Assembly (NCBI RefSeq): GCF_004801415.1
Contig: NZ_SSNX01000005.1
Coordinates: 1-64,000, forward strand
Length of the DNA stretch: 64,000 nucleotides
Direction of reading: 5' to 3'
Source of the DNA: Deinococcus sp. KSM4-11
GTDB lineage: Bacteria > Deinococcota > Deinococci > Deinococcales > Deinococcaceae
Shown here: positions 36,142 through 47,617 of the stretch, in pieces
Layout of the letters: each line of letters opens with the position of its first letter
Numbering within the stretch: position 1 is the first letter of the stretch
The notes under the pieces: model-generated
The model's database searches: none
Told to the model about the DNA's origin: nothing
The model's input: only the letters and a program-made list of their open reading frames with translations
Translations under genes and position numbers: made by a program

Positions 36142-37071
36142 TTACTCGTAGCCGAGTTCGCGCAGGGCCTCCTCGTCCTCGCGCCAGTTGTTGATCACGA
36201 TGACTTCCAGGCCCAGGTACACCTTGCGGTTCAGGAAGACTTCCAGCTGTTTGCGGGCCGCCTGCCCGATTTCCCGGAGCTGCTTGCCGCCGCTGCCGAT
36301 GACCATGCCCTTGTGCGCGTTCTTCTCGACGACGATCTCGCCCTCGATGCGTTGCAGGCCGTCCTCGCGTTCCGTCCAGCTGTTCACGCGGGTGGCCACC
36401 GCGTAGGGCAGCTCGTCGCGGAGCTTCTTCATGGCCTCCTCGCGGATGATCTCGGCGGCCCACATCTCGCGGGTCTGGTCGGAGGCCCCGCCGCGCGGGT
36501 AGAAGAAGGGGTTCTCGGGCAGGGCTTCGAGCACCTGCTCACGCAGGGTCATGACGGCGACCGGGTCGTTCTGTGCGGAGAGCATCAGCTCGCTGGTTTC
36601 CGCGCTGCGGCCTTCCAGCAGCCCACGGTAGAGCTTCATGGCTTCCTCGGGATACTTGGCGACGTCCCGCTTGTTGCCGATCAGATACAGCGGTTTGGGC
36701 AGCTCGCGAACCTGATGGGCGACCAGGGAGTCCTCGTCGGTGGGTGGGTGGCGCAGATCCACGACCCAGATGATGGCGTCCACATCTGCCAGGGCCGCGT
36801 GCACCTCGTGGTTCATGTACTTGCCCAGGGCGTCCTTGGGCTTGTGGACGCCGGGCGTGTCCACGAACACGATCTGGTGCGTGTCGGTGGTGTGGATGCC
36901 GCGCACACCCCGCCGGGTGGTTTGCGGGCGGGGACTGGTCGGGGCGACCTTGGTGTTCAGGAAGGCGTTCAGCAGGGTGCTCTTGCCCACGTTGGGCTTG
37001 CCGACGATGGCCACGAACCCGCTGTGGGTGTCCGTGGGCGTGTCGTCGGAGGTCATGTGAAGATCAGTCAT
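36142..37071 (-). CDS. era: GTPase Era
   Basis: 309 residues from the ATG at 37071 (alternatives at 37080 and 37056). The G domain has G1 [10 protein letters not shown]3 DTPG and G4 NKRD, and the switch I region with [10 protein letters not shown]. The C-terminal KH domain shows [20 protein letters not shown]. Era binds the 3' end of 16S rRNA and helps mature the 30S subunit. A longer reading from 37233 would extend into the divergent gene's promoter and is not supported. Confidence 0.96.
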   Translation of the reverse strand: MTDLHMTSDDTPTDTHSGFVAIVGKPNVGKSTLLNAFLNTKVAPTSPRPQTTRRGVRGIHTTDTHQIVFVDTPGVHKPKDALGKYMNHEVHAALADVDAIIWVVDLRHPPTDEDSLVAHQVRELPKPLYLIGNKRDVAKYPEEAMKLYRGLLEGRSAETSELMLSAQNDPVAVMTLREQVLEALPENPFFYPRGGASDQTREMWAAEIIREEAMKKLRDELPYAVATRVNSWTEREDGLQRIEGEIVVEKNAHKGMVIGSGGKQLREIGQAARKQLEVFLNRKVYLGLEVIVINNWREDEEALRELGYE

Positions 37072-37220
37072 CGCGGGCATTGTCTCATGGAGGGTGAGAT
37101 CGACGCTGCCGGGTCGGGCACGATTGTCCTTCGGGCGCACCGCGGGCGATGGCGGCGCACCGCCCAAGAATAAAGATTTCATTAAGATGCGGTGAGGAAA
37201 CGTGGCTGACCTGCGGGCCG

Positions 37221-37226
37221 TACTGT
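37221..37226 (+). promoter_or_regulatory. -10 box of a leaderless transcript (Yip1-like gene)
   Basis: TACTGT lies 5 nt before the ATG at 37232, in the spacer divergent from era. Confidence 0.5.
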
Positions 37227-37231
37227 GGGGC

Positions 37232-37837
37232 ATGAGAGGCCCAGTTCAGACCGATGCCCGCGCCCAGGTGCAGGAAATGTTCGCCCAGAGCGTGGCCGTG
37301 CTCTCGCAGCCCAGCCCCGCCACCTTCGAGCGCTACGAGCGCCGCGGCAACCTGAATGCCGCGCTGCTGTACGTGATGGTCGCGGCCGTGGTGTCGGCTG
37401 TGATCGCCGCGTTCTTCGCGCTGTTCCACACCGACGTGTCCTTCTTCGGCCAGCTGATCTCGCGCCTGATCATCATCCCTGTGCAGTTCCTGATCTTCAC
37501 CGGGGCGGTCTACCTGATCGGCAAGAACCTCTTCAAGGGCACCGGCACCTACCCCGAGGTCGCGTACTCCTTCGCGCTGTTCTTCGTGCCCCTGAGCATC
37601 GTCAGCACCCTGATCGGCATCATCCCGATCCTGGGCTGGCTGGTGTCGTTCCTGATCGGACTGGTGATGATCTACTTCGGCTTTCTGGCCGCGCAGTCCA
37701 GCATGAACCTCCGCGACCAGGGACAGGCCATCGCCACGCTGGTGCTCTCGTGGCTGGCCAGCTTCCTGGTCGCGGGCGCCGTCACGGCCTTCTTCGCCTC
37801 GATCTTCGCGGTCGGCCGGGCCATCAGCGGCAACTGA
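37232..37837 (+). CDS. Yip1-domain membrane protein
   Basis: 201 residues. A short soluble N-terminus (1-40) precedes five membrane helices (about 45-65, 75-100, 110-135, 140-160, 170-195). The spacing and the [20 protein letters not shown] segment resemble bacterial Yip1 (PF04893) proteins. Function unknown in bacteria. It is divergent from era and convergent with the transglutaminase operon. Confidence 0.8.
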   Translation: MRGPVQTDARAQVQEMFAQSVAVLSQPSPATFERYERRGNLNAALLYVMVAAVVSAVIAAFFALFHTDVSFFGQLISRLIIIPVQFLIFTGAVYLIGKNLFKGTGTYPEVAYSFALFFVPLSIVSTLIGIIPILGWLVSFLIGLVMIYFGFLAAQSSMNLRDQGQAIATLVLSWLASFLVAGAVTAFFASIFAVGRAISGN

Positions 37838-37851
37838 TCCTCACCTTCCCA

Positions 37852-37878
37852 GGGGCGCGGCCAGGACGGCGGCGCCCC
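37852..37878. terminator. Convergent hairpin after the Yip1-like gene
   Basis: GGGGCGC (37852-37858) and GCGCCCC (37872-37878) form a perfect 7-bp stem between convergent genes. No T run is present. Confidence 0.45.
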
Positions 37879-37892
37879 ATTCCCATGCCGGC

Positions 37893-38720
37893 CTACTGCT
37901 GCTCGCCGTACACGTGCACGGCCACGTCCAGCTCGCCCTTGCCGCCACCGTAATACGTGCCGCGCACCGGGGAAACGTCGCTGTACTCCCGGCCATGCCC
38001 GATCTTCACGTGCTTTTCCTGCGCCACGCAGTTGTTGGTGGGATCGTACCCGAGCCAGCCGTAATCGGGGATCAGCACCTCCACCCACGCGTGCGTGGCC
38101 TCCGCGCCCTTCATCTCGCCGCCCGAGTACAGGTAGCCGCTCACGTACCGCGCGGGAATGCCCAGCTGCCGGGTGATGCCGAGCATGGCGTGCGTGAAAT
38201 CCTGGCACACGCCGCGCCCATGCTGGGCGAACTCGGCCAGGGGCGTCCGGACACCAGTCGCCTTCGTGTCGTAGGTGAAGCGCCGGTAGAGGTACGTGGT
38301 GAGGCCCATCATGAAGTCCGGCAGGTCATCGTCCGGCCCCGGACGGGTCACGCCGAAGATCTCCGGCCAGTCGCCCGACGGCACGCGCGGACTGGCCACC
38401 AGGAACTCGGTGTTGCGCCGCCGCTCGGCCCGCAGGGTGCTCAGGGGCGTGTGCGGCGGCGCGGGCATGGCGTGCGTGTCCACGATCGCCTGCGCCTCGA
38501 TGACCAGGTGCGTGTGCGGTTCGTGCACGTGCACGTTGTGTACGATCGCCCCGAAGTAGTCCTTGCGGGAGGTGATGTCGGCGTCCGGCGCCACGTGCAG
38601 GTGAAAAGACCGCACGCTCTGCCGCGCCTCCTGCGACGGGTGCAGGCGCACCTGATTGAAGGAATCCCACGCGGGAACAGGGTAACGGTACTCGGTGGTA
38701 TGACGGATCTCGCAGCGCAT
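37893..38720 (-). CDS. Transglutaminase-like protease family protein
   Basis: 275 residues from the ATG at 38720. The N-terminal domain is HTTEYRYPVPAWDSFNQVRL, typical of bacterial transglutaminase proteins. The catalytic Cys is in GVCQDFTHAMLG, the His in ATHAWVEVL, and the Asp in GYDPTNN, giving a full Cys-His-Asp triad. It probably cleaves or forms amide bonds in a peptide. It is the third gene of an operon with an alpha-E protein and a circularly permuted ATP-grasp, a conserved trio. Confidence 0.92.
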   Translation of the reverse strand: MRCEIRHTTEYRYPVPAWDSFNQVRLHPSQEARQSVRSFHLHVAPDADITSRKDYFGAIVHNVHVHEPHTHLVIEAQAIVDTHAMPAPPHTPLSTLRAERRRNTEFLVASPRVPSGDWPEIFGVTRPGPDDDLPDFMMGLTTYLYRRFTYDTKATGVRTPLAEFAQHGRGVCQDFTHAMLGITRQLGIPARYVSGYLYSGGEMKGAEATHAWVEVLIPDYGWLGYDPTNNCVAQEKHVKIGHGREYSDVSPVRGTYYGGGKGELDVAVHVYGEQQ

Positions 38721-38814
38721 AAGAAGTGCCCCTAGCCGGACTGGCCCTGCCGGGCAGTGTGGCAGGAATGTGGCCACACCTGTTCGGATGTGTGGGACAG
38801 CGTGATGCTGATCC

Positions 38815-39771
38815 TCATTCCTGCTCGAAATACGCCGCGTTGATCGCCGCGCCCACCTGGTTGAAATCGCTGAGCAGTTCCTCGATCGACGGGTACTCGT
38901 CCTGGACGATGTGCTCCACCGACGCGAACTGCAGCCGGGCCACCAGCCAGCGGGACAGTTTCAGGATCTCCGGATGGGCGCCCGGATGGTGCTGGTCGAT
39001 CTGCACCAGGGCGTCGTGCAGGTTCTCGGCGCTGTAGCGCACGGACCGTGGAAAATACTCGTTGAGCAGCAGGAACTCCGCGATCAGGATCGGATTGATG
39101 CCGCTGTGCACGCTCTTGCGGTAGGCCTCGTAGGCACTTGCGCCCTTGAGGGCACTGACCCAGCGCTGGTCCTGCAACATGCGGCCCGCCGGATCGTTGC
39201 GCCGGGCGCTCGACGCGGCGTCCTTCAGGCGGTTTTGCAGCACGCGCAGGGTGTTGTCGCCGCGTTCCAGGGTCTGCCCGGCCCGCAGGAACGACCAGCC
39301 CTCATCGCGCGGCAGGGTCGCGAAGGCGATCCCGAAGAAGAACTGTGAGGCGTCGCGCGCCGCCACGCAGTACTCGAACAGCCCGTCCCGGTCGAGGATG
39401 TCGCCGTTCTCGAAGCACAGGGTCAGGTACGCGCGGTTCAGGCTCTCCCACATCTCGCTGGGAATCCGGTCGCGCAGCCCACGGGCGTTCTCGCGGGCGC
39501 GCACCAGCGAATTGGCGATCGAATTCGGGTTGTCGCGGTCGAAGGCCATCCATGACGAGATCGAGCGCGCGTCCAGCCGGCCGTACTTGGCGCGCAGTTC
39601 CGCCTCGCCGCCCGTGAGTTCCAGCAGCGGCGCCCAGTGCTCCCGACCGCGCCCGGTCATCTCCAGGGTGGCGTAGTAGTTCACGTTCAGCAGCCGGGCG
39701 GTGTTCTCGGCGCGTTCCATGTACCGCCCGATCCAGTACAGGCTTTCGGCCAGCCTCGACAGCAGCAGCAT
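38815..39771 (-). CDS. Alpha-E domain (DUF403) protein
   Basis: 318 residues starting MLLLSRLAESLYWIGRYMER, the signature of alpha-E proteins, and ending in FNQVGAAINAAYF. The family is all-helical. It nearly always sits between a circularly permuted ATP-grasp and a transglutaminase, as here, and is thought to support peptide ligation or cleavage. The start overlaps the ATP-grasp stop by 1 nt. No signal peptide is present. Confidence 0.93.
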   Translation of the reverse strand: MLLLSRLAESLYWIGRYMERAENTARLLNVNYYATLEMTGRGREHWAPLLELTGGEAELRAKYGRLDARSISSWMAFDRDNPNSIANSLVRARENARGLRDRIPSEMWESLNRAYLTLCFENGDILDRDGLFEYCVAARDASQFFFGIAFATLPRDEGWSFLRAGQTLERGDNTLRVLQNRLKDAASSARRNDPAGRMLQDQRWVSALKGASAYEAYRKSVHSGINPILIAEFLLLNEYFPRSVRYSAENLHDALVQIDQHHPGAHPEILKLSRWLVARLQFASVEHIVQDEYPSIEELLSDFNQVGAAINAAYFEQE

Positions 39772-41597
39772 CAGCCCTCACCTCCGGTCAGTTCGTCCTT
39801 TTCCAGCTGCTGCTGGTAGGAATGGCCGCCCGGCGAGTCCACCGGGCCCTGCGACCGGGACTGCCCCTGCGACTGGCGGCCGCCTCCGGACTGCGACTGA
39901 CTCTGGGACTGGTGCTGCTTGGCGTCCGGCGGGGTCGGGGGCGGTGGGTCGTGGCTCTGCTCGTACGCCTCAATCTGCGCTTCCTCGGCGACCCGTTCCC
40001 GCCGCTGCGCGTGCTCCGGCGAGAGCGCGCCATGCGGTTCCTGCGCCGCGTCGATCGGCACGGAACCGAAGCCCCCCTGGAACTGCGACTGGGACTGGGC
40101 CTGGAAGCCCGGCGCGCCGGTCACGTCGCCCTGCATCAGCTGGCTCATGCCAGACGGCAGGGCCGGGCCGTCATGATCAAGCACCCAGGTGTCCTTGCTG
40201 CCGCCCCCCTGGCTGGAGTTCACGACCAGGCTGCCCCGGCGCAGCGCCACGCGCGTCAGCCCGCCCGGCACGATGGTGACCGGGTCGCCGCACAGCACGT
40301 AGGGCCGCAGGTCAATATGCGCGCCCTCGAACTCGGCGCTGTCCGGGTAGAAGGTCGGGTGCCTCGAGAGGCCCACCACCGGCTGCGCGATGAACTCGCG
40401 CGGATTGGCCCGCACCTTCTCCAGGTACTCGCTGATCTCGGCGGCGGTGGCCGCCGGGCCGATCAGCATGCCGTAGCCGCCCGCCTCGCCGACCGCCTTG
40501 AACACCAGTTCCGGCGCGTTCGCCAGCATGTGGTCGAGGTGCTCGGCATTCCAGCCCAGGAACGTCGGCACGTTGTTCAGGATCGGTTCCTCGTTCAGGT
40601 AGTAGCGGATCATGTCCGGCACGTAGGCGTACACGGCCTTGTCGTCGGCCACGCCGGTGCCGATGGCGTTCGCGATCGCCACGCGCCCCTGCCGGTACAC
40701 CTCGACCAGACCCGGCACGCCCAGCGAGGAGTCGCGCCGGAAGGCCAGGGAATCCAGGAAATCGTCGTCCACGCGGCGGTAGATGACGTCGACCTGCTGG
40801 CGGCCGCCGGTCGTGCGCATCCACACGCGGCCCGAGTCCACGAACAGGTCGCGGCCTTCCACGAGTTCCACGCCCATCTGCTGCGCCAGGAACGCGTGCT
40901 CGAAGTACGCGCTGTTGTACATGCCCGGCGTCAGCACCACCACTGTGCCATGCTCCCTGGGGCTGACCGACGAGAGCAGCTTCTGGAGCTCGGTCGCGTA
41001 CTGCTGCACGGGCCGCACGCCCTGGTTCTCGAACATGCCCGGATAGATGCGGGTCATGGCCTGCCGGTTGGCCATCAGGTACGACACGCCGCTCGGCGAA
41101 CGCAGGTTGTCCTCCAGCACCAGGTACTCGCCCTGCTCGTCGCGGATCAGGTCGGTACCCACGATGTGTGTGTACAGCCCCTGCGGCGGCATCACGCCGT
41201 GCACCTCGCGGCGGAAGTGCACCGACGTGTACACCAGCTCGGCCGGAATCACGCCGTCCCCGAGGATCTCCGCCGCCGAGTAGATGTCGCGCAGGAAGGC
41301 GTTCAGGGCCTTCACCCGCTGGGTCAGGCCCGCCTCGACGTGGGCCCACTCGCTGGCCGGAATGATGCGCGGTACCGGATCGAAGGGAAAGGTGCGCTCG
41401 GTGCCCTGCGCGTCGCCGTACACGGTGAAGGTGATGCCCTGGTTGCGGAAGGCCACATCCAGCAGTTCGTGCCGGCGCTGGAATTCCCGCACGCCCAGCC
41501 GGTCGAGGTAGTCCAGGACGCCCTGGTAATGCGGCCGGACTTCGCCCTGTGCAGTGAACATCTCGTCAAAGAACCTGCTCCCCGGCTCGTACTTCAT
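39771..41597 (-). CDS. Circularly permuted type 2 ATP-grasp protein (DUF404/DUF407)
   Basis: 608 residues. Recognisable blocks are DLIRDEQGEYLVLEDNLRSP, SGVSYLMANRQAM, VVLTPGMYNSAYFEHAFLAQ, VDVIYRRVDDDFLD and GGYGMLIGP, matching the DUF404/DUF407 ATP-grasp ligases. These may make a peptide by ATP-dependent amide ligation. The last 60 residues are a low-complexity tail with alternating Gln and Ser (QSQSQSQS) that I do not recall as part of the family. It is the first gene of the three-gene operon and has AGGAGG upstream. Confidence 0.92.
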   Translation of the reverse strand: MKYEPGSRFFDEMFTAQGEVRPHYQGVLDYLDRLGVREFQRRHELLDVAFRNQGITFTVYGDAQGTERTFPFDPVPRIIPASEWAHVEAGLTQRVKALNAFLRDIYSAAEILGDGVIPAELVYTSVHFRREVHGVMPPQGLYTHIVGTDLIRDEQGEYLVLEDNLRSPSGVSYLMANRQAMTRIYPGMFENQGVRPVQQYATELQKLLSSVSPREHGTVVVLTPGMYNSAYFEHAFLAQQMGVELVEGRDLFVDSGRVWMRTTGGRQQVDVIYRRVDDDFLDSLAFRRDSSLGVPGLVEVYRQGRVAIANAIGTGVADDKAVYAYVPDMIRYYLNEEPILNNVPTFLGWNAEHLDHMLANAPELVFKAVGEAGGYGMLIGPAATAAEISEYLEKVRANPREFIAQPVVGLSRHPTFYPDSAEFEGAHIDLRPYVLCGDPVTIVPGGLTRVALRRGSLVVNSSQGGGSKDTWVLDHDGPALPSGMSQLMQGDVTGAPGFQAQSQSQFQGGFGSVPIDAAQEPHGALSPEHAQRRERVAEEAQIEAYEQSHDPPPPTPPDAKQHQSQSQSQSGGGRQSQGQSRSQGPVDSPGGHSYQQQLEKDELTGGEG

Positions 41598-41770
41598 GCG
41601 TCTGGCCTCCTTGGGCGCATCCCTGACACGGAAGATAGCGGCTGGGTGCGCCGGGCGGGCCGACGCTGTCCACCTTCCGCACCGGTTGCAGGACGGCGGG
41701 GCCGCCCACTGGACGGCCCCGCACGCTGAATTCGACCGGAAAGGGGCTCAGTAGCCTGCGCCCACGGCGC

Positions 41771-42802
41771 TCAGGGCACCACGCGCCGACCGTCCGGGCC
41801 GTAGCTGAGCAGCACCGCGTCGGCGGCGGCCACCGCCTGGCCTGCGCGCACCAGCGCCACCACGGCGCCGCCGAAGCCCGCGCCGGTCATACGCGCCCCG
41901 AAGATGTCCGGGTGGGCCTGGAGCAGCGTGACCAGCTCGTCCACCTGCGGGTGCGAGACCTGGTAATCGTCGCGCAGGGACGCGTGGCTGGCGTTCATCA
42001 GCTGACCGAAGGCCGCCGCGTCCGCGCCCAGGCCGGCGAGCACGCGCGCGTTCTCGCTGACCACATGGCGGGCGCGTTTCTTCAACAGCTCCGGCAGGGT
42101 ATCGAGCGCCGAGACGTCCGTCACATCCCGCAATTCCTTCACGCCCAGCAGGCGCGAGGCCTCCTCGACCTGGGCGCGGCGTTCGTTGTAGCCGCTCTCC
42201 GCCAGGCGGCGGGGCACGCCGGAATCGATGACCAGCACCTCCGCGCCCGCCGGGAAGGGCACCGCGCGGCGCTCCAGGCTGCGCGTGTCGATCAGCAGCA
42301 TGGTGGTCGTGTCGGCCAGACTGGACGCCATCTGATCCATTACGCCGCACTGCACGCCCACGAACTCGTGCTCGACCTGCACGCCGCGCAGGGCCAGCGC
42401 CACGTCGTCCAGCTCCAGGCCGTACAGCGTTCTCAGGGCTCGCAGGGTCGCGACCTCCAGCGCCGCGCTGCTGCTCAGGCCGCCGCTGGGAACGTTGCCC
42501 TGCACGAACACGTCCAGGCCCTCCGTGACGCCGCTGAGGTTCAGGCACCCGGTCAGGTACGGCGCGAAATCGGTGCCCGTCTCGCCGACCGGCACACGCA
42601 GGGTCTTGTGGCTGTTGGCGGAGTGCAGCGCGTGCTCCTGCGTGCCGTTGCGCCCCACGCTGACGGTGGTGCGTTGCGGAATCGCGGTGGGCAGCACGAA
42701 CCCCCCCTGGTAGTCGGTGTGCTCGCCCAGCAGGTTCACGCGGCCGGGCGCGGACGCGGTCGCCTCGGGGGCGCGCCCGAAGAGGGTTTCAAAGCTGCTC
42801 AC
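41771..42802 (-). CDS. galK: Galactokinase
   Basis: 343 residues. The GHMP kinase motifs are present: [19 protein letters not shown] at the N-terminus (galactokinase signature), [16 protein letters not shown] (phosphate loop) and [14 protein letters not shown]. It phosphorylates galactose with ATP in the cytoplasm, the first Leloir step. The start overlaps the galT stop by 4 nt, so the two are translationally coupled. galE and galM are not in the window. Confidence 0.95.
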   Translation of the reverse strand: MSSFETLFGRAPEATASAPGRVNLLGEHTDYQGGFVLPTAIPQRTTVSVGRNGTQEHALHSANSHKTLRVPVGETGTDFAPYLTGCLNLSGVTEGLDVFVQGNVPSGGLSSSAALEVATLRALRTLYGLELDDVALALRGVQVEHEFVGVQCGVMDQMASSLADTTTMLLIDTRSLERRAVPFPAGAEVLVIDSGVPRRLAESGYNERRAQVEEASRLLGVKELRDVTDVSALDTLPELLKKRARHVVSENARVLAGLGADAAAFGQLMNASHASLRDDYQVSHPQVDELVTLLQAHPDIFGARMTGAGFGGAVVALVRAGQAVAAADAVLLSYGPDGRRVVP

Positions 42803-43887
42803 TGGTCACCCCCCTCCAGCTTCACGGCGCGGAGTTCCTGGGCGGCGGCCTCCGGGTACTTGTCGTTGGCGAATTCCCCGGCGCCCTGCTCGGTGCCCGC
42901 GAGGTACTTCATGCGGCCCGGCGCGCGCAGGTACGGGTAGATCTCGATGTGCAGCGGGAAGGCCGGGTGCGGGCCGTCCAGCGGGGCCTGATGGACGGTC
43001 ATCAGGTACGGCATGCGGCCGCCGAACAGCCCGTCCTGCCGCCGCAGGGCGTCCCGCAGCACCCGCGCGAAGCTCTGACGCTCCGGTTCGGTGAGTTCCG
43101 AGAGCAGGCCCACCGGCCGGGCTGGCAGGACCCAGGTCTCGTAGGTGTAGCGCGCGAAGGGCGGCACCACGCTCAGGGCGGCCACGTCATCCCGCACGAT
43201 CCGCTCGCCCGAAGCCCGCTCTTCCGGCACGAAGTCCGCGAGCCACGGGCGGCCCAGATCCGCGAGGTACGACTCGGCGCTGCGCAGCATGGTCGCCTGC
43301 ACGGGCGGAATGTGGTCGTAGGCGTAGATCTGCCCGTGCGGGTGGTGCAGCGTCACGCCGACCTCCACTCCCCGGTTCTCGAAGGCGAGCACGCTCTTGA
43401 TTTTCCCGGTCGCCGCGAGCCTAGTCGTGCGGTCGGCCCACACCTGGAGCAGCAGGTCGATCCGCGCGTCCGACAGGTCGCACAGCCGCCCGGTGGCATC
43501 CTGGCTGAATACCACGACCTCGCAGGCGCCCACGCCGGCGCGCGTCTCGGCCGGACCGGGATCGGGCTGCGGGGGGTTCAGGGTCAGGCTGGGGAAGCGG
43601 TTCTCGAACACCGCGAGGTCGTAGGTGCCGCGTGGCAGTTCAGTCGGGTGCTCCGGATCACTCGTCGGCGCGAGCGGGTTGTACTCCGGTGGGGGCAGGA
43701 AGGTGCGGCCCATGCGGTGCGCGGCGTACATGACCCACTCGCCGCGCAGCGGATGCCAGCGCATCACGGGGCGCGCGTCGACCGGCTCGGTGCTGGGGCT
43801 GGGAATCTCGCTGTCTACCCGGACAGGTTGCAGGCCGTACAGCGTCAGTGACCGTCCGTCGGGCTTCGTGAAATCCTCTTGATACAT
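42799..43887 (-). CDS. galT: Galactose-1-phosphate uridylyltransferase
   Basis: 362 residues. The active site [14 protein letters not shown] contains the His-Pro-His triad with the nucleophilic histidine. Other family blocks are [28 protein letters not shown] and [16 protein letters not shown]. It exchanges UMP between UDP-glucose and galactose-1-phosphate. A TAGGAT -10 box 7 nt before the ATG indicates a leaderless transcript for galT-galK. Confidence 0.95.
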   Translation of the reverse strand: MYQEDFTKPDGRSLTLYGLQPVRVDSEIPSPSTEPVDARPVMRWHPLRGEWVMYAAHRMGRTFLPPPEYNPLAPTSDPEHPTELPRGTYDLAVFENRFPSLTLNPPQPDPGPAETRAGVGACEVVVFSQDATGRLCDLSDARIDLLLQVWADRTTRLAATGKIKSVLAFENRGVEVGVTLHHPHGQIYAYDHIPPVQATMLRSAESYLADLGRPWLADFVPEERASGERIVRDDVAALSVVPPFARYTYETWVLPARPVGLLSELTEPERQSFARVLRDALRRQDGLFGGRMPYLMTVHQAPLDGPHPAFPLHIEIYPYLRAPGRMKYLAGTEQGAGEFANDKYPEAAAQELRAVKLEGGDQ

Positions 43888-43894
43888 GGTGAAT

Positions 43895-43900
43895 ATCCTA
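43895..43900 (-). promoter_or_regulatory. -10 box of the leaderless galT-galK transcript
   Basis: TAGGAT on the minus strand ends 7 nt before the galT ATG. No LacI-type operator core is seen here, so galTK may be expressed independently of the regulator at 47618. Confidence 0.55.
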
Positions 43901-43974
43901 CCTTTCCCCGCAAGGCCCCTCCGTTTCCGGGCGCCCGGAACGCGGCGGATGTCTACATGAGGAGCCCAATAAGG

Positions 43975-44016
43975 AACCCAGCCTGGGCCGGGGTCTTCGG
44001 CCGGTCAGGCTGGGTT
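43975..44016 (-). terminator. Long hairpin after the sugar-binding protein gene
   Basis: AACCCAGCCTG (43975-43985) and CAGGCTGGGTT (44006-44016) form a perfect 11-bp stem. A nested GGCCG/CGGCC pairing extends it within the loop. On the minus strand it follows the binding-protein stop by 23 nt and is followed by CCTTATT. It separates that gene from galT. Confidence 0.7.
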
Positions 44017-44039
44017 CCAGGGCCCTTAGCTGGGAGGGC

Positions 44040-45224
44040 TTACTTGATGTTGCTGCTGACTTCCTTCAGCGCGCCGTCGAGGATCGAGCGGTAATCCGGG
44101 TTGGGTTTCTGGACGCTCTGTGCGACCGCGCTGCCCCACGGCCCCCAGATCGCGCCCATCTGCGGCACGTTGGGCATGGGCGTTCCGGCCGAGATGGCCT
44201 TCCCGAAGCCCTGTACGATGGGATTGCTCTTGAGTTTCGTGCGGGCGGCGAGGCTGACCGGGATGCGCCCGCCCGCCTGGTTGAAGGTCGTCTGCGAGTC
44301 CTGCGTGACCAGCATCTTCGCGAACTGGGCCGCGACCGCCTTGTTCTTGCCGTACGCGTTCAGGATCACGCCCTGCACGCCCACGAACGGTGACCACTTC
44401 GACGTGGCGCCGGGAGGGGTCGGCAGGGTGGTGATGCCGTAATCGATGCCCGCCTTCCTGATGTCGCCCATGTCCCACGGGCCGGTGATGAGCATGCCCA
44501 GCTTGCCGTCCACGAAGGCCCCCTTGGCGGCGTCGGCGGTCACGCCTTCGGGCACCAAGTTGTACTTGTAGCGCAGGTCGTTCATCAGGCTGACGGCCTT
44601 GAGCGCGCCCGCGTTGCCGATGCCCACGTCCTTCACGTTCAGGGTGCCCGCGGTATTCTTGAAGATGTAGCTGCCGTACGCGCTGAAGATCCCGTAATTC
44701 GCGTAGGCGTTCGTCAGGTCCACCAGGAAGCCGAACTTGCCGTTGCCGGTGTTCGCCTGCGCCACCTTGATGAATTCGTCCCAGGTGGTCGGCGCGGTCG
44801 GCACGATCTTCTTGTTGTAGATCAGCGCCACAGACTCCGCGAACATCGGCAGGCCGAACAGCTTGCCGTTGTAGGTCATGGCGCTCAGGGCCGTCTTGTC
44901 GAGATCGGTCTTCGAGGTCAGGTACTTGTCGAGCGGCTCGATGATCCCCGCCGACGCCAGCTGGCCCAGCCGGTCCTGCGGCAGGGTCACGACCATGTCC
45001 GGCCCCTGGCCCTTGGGCGCGGACTGGAGCAGCTTGTCCGGAATCTGGTCGAGCGGCAGGGCCACGATGTTCACGGTGTTGCCGGTGGCCTTCTGGAAGG
45101 CGGCGGCCTGCGCGCGGATCCACGCGACCTCGGCGGCGTCCGTGAAGTGGTTCCAGACGGTCAGCGTGACGGCCGAGGCCTGCGAGGCGAGCACGAGCGC
45201 GGTGATGGAGAGCAGTCTGTTCAT
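44040..45224 (-). CDS. ABC sugar-binding protein (MalE-like)
   Basis: 394 residues from the ATG at 45224, after AGGAGGAA. A signal peptide is visible (MNRLLSITALVLASQASA). The mature protein follows the family 1 solute-binding pattern: TLTVWNHFTDAAEVAWIRAQ, MTYNGKLFGLPMFAESVALI, YNKKIVPTAPTTWDEFI and GKLGMLITGPWDMGDIRKAG, close to maltose/oligosaccharide binding proteins. It would capture an oligosaccharide outside the membrane. No permease or ATPase genes lie in the window, so it must use proteins encoded elsewhere. It lies 74 bp downstream of a GH42 gene. Confidence 0.92.
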   Translation of the reverse strand: MNRLLSITALVLASQASAVTLTVWNHFTDAAEVAWIRAQAAAFQKATGNTVNIVALPLDQIPDKLLQSAPKGQGPDMVVTLPQDRLGQLASAGIIEPLDKYLTSKTDLDKTALSAMTYNGKLFGLPMFAESVALIYNKKIVPTAPTTWDEFIKVAQANTGNGKFGFLVDLTNAYANYGIFSAYGSYIFKNTAGTLNVKDVGIGNAGALKAVSLMNDLRYKYNLVPEGVTADAAKGAFVDGKLGMLITGPWDMGDIRKAGIDYGITTLPTPPGATSKWSPFVGVQGVILNAYGKNKAVAAQFAKMLVTQDSQTTFNQAGGRIPVSLAARTKLKSNPIVQGFGKAISAGTPMPNVPQMGAIWGPWGSAVAQSVQKPNPDYRSILDGALKEVSSNIK

Positions 45225-45298
45225 GGGGTTCCTCCTGAAGGAAACGGGGTGGGTCGTATGGGGTGGGGGCGTGCCGGGAAGGTCGGAGCGGTGAGGAT

Positions 45299-47272
<1,974 letters not shown>

Positions 47273-47617
47273 GACATGCTCCCGGTATGGGACAAGAACG
47301 CCTGGCACCGTCCAGGACGGAGGTGCGGGGCAGGAGGCACGCAGCGGTGCCGGCGGCTACAGATGTGCCAAGAGCTTATGAACTGTTACGGTTAACAGTT
47401 GTGTGCTGAAGCGGAATGGGATGGTGGCGCAGAAGCTAAGAAGACACGGGCCAATCTCAGCCTATCGAAAACGGTCGCCTGGAAGTCGAATTCTCTGAGA
47501 ATGCGTAGGCGTTGTTCACTTACTGATCCTGACTCGGATGTCCCTGTTTGGCTGAACCATACCGGCTGGCCGTAATGGTGTTAGCCTTAACGGCACTGTT
47601 GGAATCCAAGGAGGGGT
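47273..47617. promoter_or_regulatory. Divergent regulatory spacer between GH42-1 and the LacI gene
   Basis: 345 bp without an ORF I can support. It holds two operator-like sites with the shared core GTTA-N4-TAAC: O1 at 47391-47410, with perfect 8-bp arms AACTGTTA/TAACAGTT, and O2 at 47580-47591, 27 bp before the LacI-family start. Their centres are 185 bp apart. The arrangement suits repression of both genes and possibly looping. AAGGAGG at 47608 serves the regulator gene. Confidence 0.6.

Noticed and set aside
39771..39960. Q/S repeat as a DNA-level tandem repeat or CRISPR-like array
   Set aside because: The repeat is at the amino-acid level with varied codons; there are no spaced direct repeats.
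39822..41729. Plus-strand ORF of 635 codons opposite the ATP-grasp gene
   Set aside because: The minus-strand ATP-grasp has clear family motifs and a ribosome binding site; the opposite frame is His/Arg-rich noise.
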